The notes beneath the pieces were generated by a model. It was given only the letters and a program-made list of their open reading frames with translations, had not been told where the DNA came from and searched no databases. A stretch of 64,000 bases of DNA from Blepharisma stoltei (lineage: Eukaryota > Ciliophora > Heterotrichea > Heterotrichida > Blepharismidae), in NCBI GenBank assembly GCA_914767885.1, contig CAJZBQ010000043.1:186001-250000 (forward strand), given 5' to 3'. Below are positions 44,977 through 53,686 of this stretch, piece after piece. The stretch's first letter is position 1, and every line of letters begins with the position of its first letter. The position numbers were made by a program, and so were the translations under genes.

Positions 44977-45012
44977 CGGCCATAAGAAATTTAGCCAAGG
45001 GATTATATAAAA

Positions 45013-45288
45013 ATGGCTACATTAAAAATTTTTTGCTTGGATAATTCTGATTTTTCATGCTCATTTAGGGGAGTAAGTAAAATATATTTAGAGGACTTAA
45101 AAAAAGCAGTGAAAGGCTGCAAAAAGAAAGAGAGTATTACAGTATGGTAAGACAAAGCTTTCCTCCGGTGCCGAATATTAAAAGTAAGATGGAAGTTTTG
45201 CTGAGATCTCAAAAACCGATTTCGCCGAAAAGAATAAAAGATATCAAGAAGATAAAAATTTCAGTCCTTTCTAGCATTTGTAATTAGC
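45013..45288 (+). CDS. small basic gene with a frame break near 45146
   Basis: Starts MATLKIFCLDNSDFSCSFRG at 45013; a 15-nt intron at 45077-45091 is followed by VKDLKKAVKGCKKKESIT. The frame then hits TAA at 45148, while the overlapping frame continues VRQSFPPVPNIKSKMEVLL to a TAG at 45286. A 5-nt difference (within AGTATGGTAAG) separates them. Either two short genes overlap, the second starting MVRQSFPP at 45144, or there is a base error or an unrecognised element. Function unknown. Confidence 0.4.
45077..45091 (+). other. 15-nt spliceosomal intron (candidate)
   Basis: GTAAAATATATTTAG. Fits the GTA-N6-A-N3-AG form. Removal is frame-neutral, so support comes only from the consensus. Confidence 0.5.
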
Positions 45289-45545
45289 AGTGATTTTTTC
45301 TATAAATAATTATTATAGATCTCAGTCTTGAGTCAAAAATTTTCAATTGATAGGAAACTAAAATTTTATTTGAGATTTTTGCTTATGCTAATGAATAATA
45401 AATTTAGTGGCTAAAAGGAAATGTTCGTTAAGTTTTTAGGCAGCCAAAAATTTCTAGAAATTTAGCCAGTAGTATCAAAAACCTATAAATTATCCATATA
45501 GTAGCCAATACCCGTCAGCATGGTAGATGCTAGTTCTAAATTATC
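45289..45545. other. spacer, no feature seen
   Basis: AT-rich sequence upstream of the long palindrome. No frame recognised. Confidence 0.4.
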
Positions 45546-45712
45546 GTTATTTGCCTATTTTTGAACTTTACCACCTAAGTGTGGAATCTTTTCCGCTTGT
45601 GAAAAGATGATTCCATATGTGAAATCAAAAGGGCTTCACATGTGGAATGATCTTTTCACAAGCGGAAAAGATTCCACACTTAGGTGGTAAAGTTCAAAAA
45701 TAGGCAAATAAC
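45546..45712. repeat. 167-bp palindrome with perfect 63-bp arms
   Basis: From GTTATTTGCCTATTTTTG to CAAAAATAGGCAAATAAC, arms identical over 63 nt. The loop itself pairs again (ATTCCATATGTGAA / TTCACATGTGGAAT). Lies in the 5' spacer of the CEP41-like gene. Too perfect to be old; probably a young foldback IES. Confidence 0.85.
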
Positions 45713-45816
45713 AATATTAGTTTTTAGCCCTAATTATTATTACATTTAAAAAAATATAAAAAATAAATAGGCATAAATAAGTTTGACACAACCTAAGAAA
45801 TAAGAATTTAAATAAA

Positions 45817-46872
45817 ATGGTAGACAAGAGACCAACCCAGTATCGTCCCAAATCTGACGTATTTCTTATATAGCCTATCCAAAAAAAAGTCCCAAAGAAC
45901 CCTAAATACGAAGGAGTTACATCTGTCATCAATACAGGCAAAACAATGCGCCAGGTCGAAATTCTAATTACCCCTCTGCTAGCGAACAAAACCATTTAAA
46001 AATCCCTATTTTTGGGGTAAAAATCCACCCTCCATGAGCGAAAAAAAATTTAATATATAAGTGATAATTATTATAATTAAATCTTTAACTAATTATGCTG
46101 AATTTTTAAACAGCTTTAAATTTAAAAATAAATTTACAAATTAAATTAATATTTTTCTTTCCGATTTTTGCGAATTTTTTAAATTTTGAAGAAAAAAAAT
46201 TACTATAGAATTTCTATAACACCCTCCATGAGTGAACTAAATTTTTTTGTTTGCTCACGGAGGGGAGTAAGCAACCAAACAGTTGCCAAGCGACGAGGTG
46301 AGCTCTTCAGAAGAATTCGCTGTGGAACCCTTGCCAAACTAATCGAAGAATCCAGCACAAAAGAAAGCATCTACGACTTAGCCAGAGACGGAGAAGAAGT
46401 AAAAGAAATCGAAGACACTGCAAGTATTTATAGCATGGCCGTAAGTGAAGCACCATCTGCTTATTCTGTAGTAACAGTAAACACCGAAGCCTTAGGCGTG
46501 AACCAAGAAACTGAATTTGTCGTATTAGATTTGCGTGACGAGGACGAGTATAATCGATTCCATATAAAAGACTCGATCAGCTTCCCTTCCCCCAATGTGA
46601 CGAGAGACCGGATTTTGCCACAAGTTTTCAGACTGAAAAATCAACAAGGGAAGTTCATTATTGTTTACGCATGGGACGAAAGACCAGGTGTAGAAGCTGC
46701 ACAAAAGTTCTCTGAAAGGGGCTATGAGAATGTCTATCTCCTTTCTGGAGGAGTCGAAGAATTTTGCAGATCCCACCCACAGCTAATAGAAGGCGAAATC
46801 CCTGACCTTCCGCCTCTAGACAAGACAAGAAGGTCTTCTTCTTACAGCTCAACTGGCTTTTCAAGAAAATAA
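45817..46872 (+). CDS. CEP41: CEP41-like protein with inactive rhodanese domain
   Basis: Starts MVDKRPTQYRPKSD; a 15-nt intron at 45859-45873; then PIQKKVPKNPKYEGVTSVIN, like the N-terminal phrase of CEP41 (IPQNPRYQH). A MITE IES (45965-46267) is removed to give VEILSNQTVAKRRGELFRR. The rhodanese domain spans VVLDLRDEDEYNRFHIKDSI to GYENVYLLSGGVEEF; the active-site loop is VYAWDERPG with no Cys, as in CEP41. Human CEP41 is needed for tubulin glutamylation in cilia. A Ser-rich tail ends SSTGFSRK. Confidence 0.82.
45859..45873 (+). other. 15-nt spliceosomal intron
   Basis: GTATTTCTTATATAG; contains an in-frame TAG. Removal joins RPKSD to PIQKKVPKNP. Confidence 0.9.
45965..46267. mobile_element. 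MITE family A IES (303 bp)
   Basis: TA 45965 and 46268. Left tandem copies CCTCTGCTAGCGAACAAAAC and CCCTCCATGAGCGAAAAAAA. Right facing pair CCCTCCATGAGTGAACTAAA / TTTGTTTGCTCACGGAGGGG. Excision gives QVEILSNQTVAKRR. Confidence 0.92.
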
Positions 46873-46898
46873 CAGATTAATATACCTAAAATATTAGC

Positions 46899-47171
46899 TT
46901 AATCTTTTTCTTTACTATGTTCCTTAGACTTCCAAATACTTCTTTTCTTTGTTTCATATCCTAATTGCTTACTTATATATAAATTCAAATAAGTTTCCTC
47001 ATCAATTTCTTTTCCAACTGAATCCAAAAAATATTTAGGCTCTAATTTATAGCAAAGTGTCGCAAATCTTTTCATCTGTGGACACGCATTTTTTAAGGAT
47101 TTTATGTTCCGTGCATTGAGATTGTCTACACAATCGAAATATCTTTCTACCAAAACTGAACAGTTGATCAT
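46899..47171 (-). CDS. twin CX9C (CHCH-type) protein
   Basis: 90 residues, starting MINCSVLVERYFDCVDN. Cysteines are spaced C-SVLVERYFD-C and C-PQMKRFATL-C, two CX9C pairs separated by 15 residues, the hallmark of the Mia40-imported mitochondrial intermembrane-space family (for example COX assembly factors). The basic C-terminus ends KSKEHSKEKD. Which member is not clear. Confidence 0.75.
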   Translation of the reverse strand: MINCSVLVERYFDCVDNLNARNIKSLKNACPQMKRFATLCYKLEPKYFLDSVGKEIDEETYLNLYISKQLGYETKKRSIWKSKEHSKEKD

Positions 47172-47267
47172 CTTGTCAGGATTTCAAGGGTCTGGGTTCA
47201 TCTTGTTAGGGAATTGTCTTTGCAGATATGTGAGCTCTAAATTTTTTGACATAATTATTAATAGTTC

Positions 47268-49145
47268 ATGGAAGAAGATCATAAAGAAGAGCATTTTACC
47301 GTTGCCGTAAGGGTCCGACCATTTGTGGCAAGAGAACTGGAAGGTGCAGCTCAAAGTGGCTGGGAAATCCCAGGCCCCACTTCTATAAAAGAAGCGTCTG
47401 GAGAAAGAATGTTCATATATGACAATGTTTTTGACCAAAATACAAGCACACAGATTTTATATGAAGAAATATGTGAAAAAGTCATATGGAAAGCTTTACA
47501 AGGCTACAATGGGTGCATCTTCTGTTACGGACAAACTGGAAGCGGCAAAACTTTCACCATGCAAGGGTCTCGAAAAGACAACCCAGGGATCGTCCCATTA
47601 GCAATTGATACAATATTCACTTATATCCAGCAGACTCCTGATAAGAGTTTCTTACTTAGATGTTCCTATTTAGAAGTCTACAATGAGTGTGTAAACGATC
47701 TATTGAACCCTAATCTTTTAAATCTTCAAATACAAGAAGATAAGCAGGTATCTTTTAACTAGAGTGGTGTAAAAGTAGCAGGGGCAACAGAAACAGTCTG
47801 CACGTCTGTCAACCAGGTAAATTCTTTGCTTTATATGGGAGAAACACATAAGCAAATAGCTAGCACAAATTTTAATATGAGGAGCTCAAGGTCACATACG
47901 ATTTTTAGGATGATTATTGAGTCCAAAAATAGAGAATATGGGAATGCTGATTTAAATGTGGCGACGCTAAATTTGATAGATCTAGCAGGCAGTGAAGGGG
48001 CTAATGTGCATGGGACTGCAGCTTCAATACATAGGACTAGAGAAATGAGCTTTATTAACAAGGTAAAAAATATATAGAGTCTGCTTACCCTTTCAACTGT
48101 AATTATGAGGCTAAGTGACAAAACAAATAATGCTCCTATACCGTATAGAGATAGTAAACTAACAAGGCTGCTTCAGCCATCACTTGATGGAGAATCCAAA
48201 GTCGTGATTATTTGTAATATTTCTCCAAGCCTAGATGCCTATGAAGAATCTTTATCTACCCTTAAATTCGCCCAGAGAGCTAAAAAAATCAAACAAGTGA
48301 TCGTGAAAAATGAAGTGATTGACAGCAAAGCGCTTATAACAAAATATGAAGCTGAAATAAAAACCCTACAAGAAAAACTGAGAGAAATGGAAATTAAGCT
48401 AGCTGAGGAAGCAGGTAACCAAGGATATAAAGAAGCAATGATCAAAATGGAAATGAAACTTCATACAATCCAAGAAGAAAAAGACCAACTGGACTCAAAA
48501 ATGGAAAATCTAGTCCAGGAGAAGCTTGAGCTACAAAGTGAGCTGGAAAGGCTGAGGTCGATGATTTTAGTTTCAGAAAATGTCAGATTAAATACAGAAA
48601 GTGAAATTTTCACAGAAAATAACTCAAAGCTAAATGATAGAAGAAGAGTCCGTTTAAGTGTAATGAGAGATAGCACCCCAGGAAGCCGACAATCAATAGC
48701 CAGAATTTCTTATAAGCCTTCAGAAATCTTATTTAAATCAAATAATGATGGCTTAAGAAAGTTCCCAACTGTTGATGAAAGCAAAGTTCCTGACATTTCA
48801 GATTCAGGTGAGTTTAGAGAAACAATGCTGCTTGATAAGCTTGATAATTTAAAAGAACTGTTAGAAAGTGAAGAACCTTTAGAAAGAATGTCAATGATGC
48901 TGACTCCACAAGAAATCGAAGAAGCAAGGGATTCTATAAGACAGTCAGATGCCCAGGAAAATAAAGAAGCCCCGAAAATTGATTTTATGGCAATTATTCA
49001 AGAACAAGATGGGCTGATACAGAATTTTCAAAATATAATTGAAGAAAAAGATGAACAAATTGCACTGCTTAAGGATGAGCTAGAGCTATGTAGAGGTAAT
49101 CTTGCAAGAATTCAAAAACAGCTTAAACAAATGAAAACTAAATAA
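47268..49145 (+). CDS. kinesin motor protein (kinesin-7/CENP-E-like)
   Basis: Starts MEEDHKEEHFTVAVRVRPF. N-terminal motor: GQTGSGKTFTM (P-loop), NMRSSRSHTIF (switch I), LIDLAGSEG (switch II), INKSLLTLSTVI and IPYRDSKLTRLLQPSLDG. The neck is FAQRAKKIKQ, followed by a coiled coil to KQLKQMKTK. Two 15-nt introns (47748, 48063), both containing stops, are removed. The motor-first layout and IPYRDSKLTRLLQ pattern suit kinesin-7, but short tail length makes the subfamily tentative. Confidence 0.92.
47748..47762 (+). other. 15-nt spliceosomal intron
   Basis: GTATCTTTTAACTAG. Removal joins QEDKQ to SGVKVAGATETV in the kinesin motor. Confidence 0.92.
48063..48077 (+). other. 15-nt spliceosomal intron
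   Basis: GTAAAAAATATATAG. Removal joins SFINK to SLLTLSTVIMRL, the conserved kinesin helix. Confidence 0.95.
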
Positions 49146-49162
49146 TTAATTATAATCCTTAT

Positions 49163-49969
49163 ATGGAGAAATTAACAAACTATGATGATAGCTTGCGCTA
49201 TCCATTGAGAAATGGCTTTGCAGGTAGAAGTTTGCTTGTGGAAAGGCCAAAAACTCAGATGGAGCAAAGAAAGACCACGCCTCTGCCAATTAGCTTTGAT
49301 AACTTCCAAGCACAACAAACTTTTGACTATAACACTTATCAGTATAATGGAGGAGTTTTTGAAATAAAAGACCAAGAATTTAATTTTGCAGAAAAGGCGA
49401 ACCAGAATAGGTGGATAATTAGGCTTTCTCCAATAGAAAAAAGAGTATCTATGGGTAAGCAACATTTAAAACCAAGCAACAATGAAAACCACCTAAACAT
49501 CAAAAATATTATTGAAAAATCACTAAAAAAAGCAAGAAAAGCTAAAAAACTAAAAGCAGCAGCTCTTTACACAGTTAAAAGAGAAAAAATGGACCCTAAT
49601 AAAACTTTTGATTCAAATAGATCTCGGCACAAAAAGAAAAAATCTCTATCCTCCAAAAATGATAAAAATAATCTCACAAATCCTTATAGAGGCTTCTTAA
49701 ATAGAATCCCAACTCTTAACAACCCCTACAAGCGGGCCAGCAAATCTCGCTCAGGCTCCCTTTGCAGTGAAAATTTAAATCCTAAATCCAAATCCTACAG
49801 AGAATCTCTCCACAAAGAAAGTGAGAAATATTTTAACGGCGTCCAAGAAATTATTAATTATCTCCCATACCCTTATAAAAGAGCTATTAGACATAGAGAT
49901 TCTAAAGAAAGTGTCTTCACTGACTCTTCTGAAGAAGATCATCTATTAAATAGCAAGCTAAATCCTTAA
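49163..49969 (+). CDS. hypothetical basic protein
   Basis: 268 residues starting MEKLTNYDDSLRYPLRNGF, only 17 bp after the kinesin stop. Rich in Lys, Ser and Asn, with a lysine-dense helix (IIEKSLKKARKAKKLKAAA) and repeated NPYKR/YPYKR phrases near the C-terminus. Uninterrupted, no domain recognised. Confidence 0.7.
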   Translation: MEKLTNYDDSLRYPLRNGFAGRSLLVERPKTQMEQRKTTPLPISFDNFQAQQTFDYNTYQYNGGVFEIKDQEFNFAEKANQNRWIIRLSPIEKRVSMGKQHLKPSNNENHLNIKNIIEKSLKKARKAKKLKAAALYTVKREKMDPNKTFDSNRSRHKKKKSLSSKNDKNNLTNPYRGFLNRIPTLNNPYKRASKSRSGSLCSENLNPKSKSYRESLHKESEKYFNGVQEIINYLPYPYKRAIRHRDSKESVFTDSSEEDHLLNSKLNP

Positions 49970-50000
49970 TTTAAAAATGTTAAAATTATATTAATAAGTT

Positions 50001-50960
50001 ATGCTTGAAGATCTTTATAAAATCCCTGAAGTCAGCGCATTCCTAGCTTGGTTTCCTAGAGATCAATGGAGAAGCTGCATTGAAGTTAGCATTATCCTTG
50101 GCATCAAATGGGTATTCAAACGATTTCCTAATGGCTGCACTTTTAATCAGCTTAAGCTAGAAGCAAATTTTTCTAAAAATAAAGCAAATATTTCTCAAAC
50201 CCGGAAAAGCTCAACTGAAGTAAAATACAAGCCAAGCAGGAATTCTTTCAGTAATGAAAAGATTTCTGACAATTTAATTGATTACTCTCCAAAGGAGCTA
50301 ATGAAACACGCAAAAACAATGAACCAGCAAAAGGTTCCAAGCCATCTTCGATATGTAAGTTCAAAAATTAAAAACGAAGTCCATAAAGATATAGCTCTAT
50401 ACAAAATTAAAATGAATTCGTCAAGAAATTCTCTTGTAGAAAAAAGCACTGAAATTGAAAAAATGAGCAGCGGAGTACAGACAGAAAGAACTTCTGAGTT
50501 GCCTATAAATGCGATTGTTGATTTTGTTCCACAAGGAAATAATGAAGATGTATATTTCAGCCCAACTGGGCCTTTAAAAGAGAAAAATAGGCAGAAGAGC
50601 CATAAACACCATCATAAACATCAGAAGAAAATGATAATGACTGAAGGGATAAAAGAGCCGAATACGATTTCTATTGAGGACGCACAAAATATCTTTATTC
50701 ATTTACCGTCTGGAAAAAATAGCCCTTTGCAGCCAAATAGTGGCGTTGTGAGATCGCTTGATTTGAGTGGCAGTGATAAAAGTGTTATGGAAATTGCTGA
50801 CAAATTTTTGAGTAATCCGATGGCTTCTTATTTAGCAAAAGATAAAGGGACGAGTTCTGGTTTTAATTCTCCGAAGTTCTTAGAGCGGCTTTTCATTCCG
50901 AATAGTAATCCTATTTCGAGAACTGGAACAGCAAGTCCTTCATATTTAGCGGAATTATAA
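50001..50960 (+). CDS. hypothetical low-complexity protein
   Basis: 319 residues starting MLEDLYKIPEVSAFLAWFP. The first 45 residues are hydrophobic and aromatic (RDQWRSCIEVSIILGIKW); the rest is polar and disordered, with a His-rich patch KSHKHHHKHQKK. The N-terminal piece may be a small folded domain. No family recognised. Uninterrupted. Confidence 0.7.
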   Translation: MLEDLYKIPEVSAFLAWFPRDQWRSCIEVSIILGIKWVFKRFPNGCTFNQLKLEANFSKNKANISQTRKSSTEVKYKPSRNSFSNEKISDNLIDYSPKELMKHAKTMNQQKVPSHLRYVSSKIKNEVHKDIALYKIKMNSSRNSLVEKSTEIEKMSSGVQTERTSELPINAIVDFVPQGNNEDVYFSPTGPLKEKNRQKSHKHHHKHQKKMIMTEGIKEPNTISIEDAQNIFIHLPSGKNSPLQPNSGVVRSLDLSGSDKSVMEIADKFLSNPMASYLAKDKGTSSGFNSPKFLERLFIPNSNPISRTGTASPSYLAEL

Positions 50961-51190
50961 TAATTTAATAAAAATTTAAAGAGGATATTTCTGCCAAACC
51001 CATTTTACATTGATTTTTGAAAAAAAATTAAAATATGCATTTTTAATTAATGGCACTTTAATTTGGCCTTGATTTTTAGCATATTTTAATTTAAAATACA
51101 TTTAGAATTATAATAGTTAAAAAGATCTAATATCATTATAGTGTGGTAATAAAATCTTATCTCTGAATGCACTAATTAAAAATATTACAA

Positions 51191-52531
51191 TTAATCTTCA
51201 ATTTCCTGATCAATATAAATCATTTCACTTCTTTTAAGGCAGCACCAAATCAATCCTATTGATAAAATCAGCACTATAATAAGCAAGAGAAATATGATAG
51301 ATACATAAATCAGTCTTTCTTCGTTAGAAACTGATGATAATTCCCCATTTGCAGTTGGAGAATCATTGTCAATCGGGGTCTCTTGAGTTTCTTCGTTCTC
51401 TATCTTTCCTTTATTTAATGATTTAGCCAAGCCAATTGATTTTTCTTCTATGTCAAACACGATATAATAGTTTTTCAAGAAAGGATGGCCCAAGCTTCAG
51501 AATAAATTTTGCGATTTTTTTATTAATACTAAGAGGACGTTACCCATTTGATCATCAACTATCTCTCTCAAATAAGTTGAAGGGTCAATAGAATACTCCT
51601 GAGATTCAATGTACACATATAAAATTGGATAAGGTTCCTTATTATTAGGCATTATAGGACATCTAATGCTATCTATCGCTTCCCAGCAATAATATGTGTA
51701 CAATAAATATTTATAAAGCTCTTCAATTTGTTTTTCTGGGCCTAAAATTGTATCAATTCCTGTATGAATCAAAGCAAGCTGATTTTCACAAATTTTAACA
51801 TGCCCAAACATTATCAAGCTTACCTTAATTTTTCAGTCGTCATTTTCAGCTATCTCTACATCAGCAAAACTGTCCTCAACTGCATATTTCTTCAGGTCAT
51901 ACCCTCCAAAAATAATATTAGACGCCATTTTGGACTCATCTTTGCTTAAGAAAATTGAAAATGCTGAGCTTTCAGCAGATTGATATATTTTCAAATTTTC
52001 TGGAAATGTCCTATAAGACCAGTTTTTTAACCCAAGTCCTAAATATCCATCCACATTGGACTCTGGGAGGATTATCTCTGTATCCCCAAACCCTAATAAG
52101 AAAATTTGATTGACTTGATCTTTGGAGTTATCAAGGCTCATAAGGTCAGAACTTAATTTTGACGTCGTCGAAAAATTTTCAAAGGAAAAATCGTTTAACT
52201 TGCTTTGAAACCTATAAGAGGAAGAAGCAGTTCGATTGAATAAATGCTCAGGTTTTTTACAGCCAGGACACCGCTGTTCTGATATAAATGTCCAAGATGA
52301 GGCCGTATTGATGAGGAGCTTAAAAAATTGAGGAGGAGTTCCAATCTTCACAGATATGCTGTATTCTGATATTCAATTTTTTGAGAAATTCTCCATAGAA
52401 GTGGGTGAATTAGATATTGTTTGAATATTTTTTGAGCTTGATGTAGATGATTGAGCTTTGGTTTCGTGAACCTCTAATGGGATATAAGTATAGCATGCTG
52501 CTTGAAAAAATAAGGAGATTAAAAGCAACAT
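51191..52531 (-). CDS. pepsin-like aspartyl protease homologue lacking both catalytic Asp
   Basis: Starts with signal peptide MLLLISLFFQAACY at 52531. The A1 pepsin fold is recognisable: YSISVKIGTPPQFFKLLI, then NTASSW where DTGSS is expected; FGGYD; second site ALIHTGIDTILGP where DTGTS is expected; GHPFLKNYYIVFDIEEKSIGLA near the end. A C-terminal membrane helix (LIYVSIIFLLLIIVLILSIG) precedes an acidic tail. Both active-site Asp are replaced (Asn, His), so hydrolysis is unlikely. Type I membrane topology at the cell surface or in vacuoles is inferred. Three UGA-Trp, no insertions. Confidence 0.88.
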
Positions 52532-52714
52532 TTATAGATATAAATATTCTTATTAAAGAAATAAATTTTCATTTTAGCAAGTTTTATTAGCTTTTAAAGA
52601 TCTACTTAAAAACTTAGCTTAATTCATTATTTATTTTAAATGGTCTCTACTAATCAATTATATAAAAATCATTATTGAATTATTTTTCCCAATGACCTCT
52701 GATTTTTAATTAAA

Positions 52715-53600
52715 TTAATTCGACCCAGTTGAACCAAATCCTCCATCTCCTCTTACAGTCTCATTCAGATCAGCAACTTCTACAACATCTGGAACTTCGA
52801 TTTTTTCAATAACAATTAGGTAATCAATCTATAACAAGTATAGCGTTCACTAACAGGTTACTCGACCAAACTACCCTCAATAACGCTCTGGGGCGAAATT
52901 CGCGCCATTTTATTTAGGGCCCATCAAAGGGGTGACCACTTCGGACTTTGTTTTCCAGTGAAGACACCAGTCTTGGTCATGAGCTTCAACGATTTACTTT
53001 GAGCTCAGGTACTTACTTGGGTCCGAACAGCACCTTAAAGGTTCCAGTCTCCACCACCTGGAAAGAAGCACCTTCTGGAATATTCGATTCACTAAGGTCA
53101 GAAATCCGATAGGAAAAACCACCAGGCTCTTGCTTCCCTGGAATAGCTGAGATAATTTCACCAACCAAACCTCATAACTAAAATATGCAAGATATGAATT
53201 TTCAGTCAGCAGACCAGAAATTCGACCGAAGCCATATTTTAACATTTTTTTCAATAATCAATTGTGCAATTCTCATCCCAGGATTCACAGCGAAATCTTG
53301 ATCTCCAAAATTAAAGAGAACAACCCCTACTTCACCTCTGTAATCACTATCAATTACGCCAGCGCCCACATCAATCCCAAAATTCACAGCAAGCCCGCTT
53401 CTAGGAGCTACTCTTCCATAATGGCCTCGAGGAACCGCAATTGCAATTCCTGTCTTTGCAAGGCCTCTTCCTTTACTTGGGATTATAAGAGGCTCTGAAG
53501 CATACAAGTCAAGACCTGCTGCTTCAGAAGAGCCACGGGTTGGGAGCATGGCGCGCTCATGCAGTCTTTTTACAGGAAGTCTGTCTATCATTTTAAGCAT
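52715..53600 (-). CDS. DUT: dUTPase (trimeric type)
   Basis: Hydrolyses dUTP to dUMP, keeping uracil out of DNA. Starts MLKMIDRLPVKRLHERAM at 53600. All five motifs are present once the insertion 52818-53243 is removed: AAGLDLYA (1), APRSGLA (2), GVIDSDYRGEVGVVLFN (3), RIAQLI (4), RGDGGFGSTG (5, from the far side of the insertion). The joint reads IIEKIEVPDVVEVADLNE. About 150 residues, normal for the family. Confidence 0.95.
52818..53243 (-). mobile_element. SINE-like insertion, family 3, reverse copy (about 426 bp)
   Basis: On the minus strand it begins GTTAAAATATGGCTTCGG and matches the VPS13 copy at 21472 over about 250 bp, then continues about 160 bp further. Flanks TTTTTTCAATAACAATT (52801) and TTTTTTCAATAATCAATT (53246) are a near-perfect duplication with a shared TA. 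Confidence 0.85.
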
Positions 53601-53686
53601 CCCGCTAAATTATTAGTAACAACATATATATTTTATGAATATTTTAATAGAAATAATTAATTGCAGTGTTTTAAAAATTTTATAAT

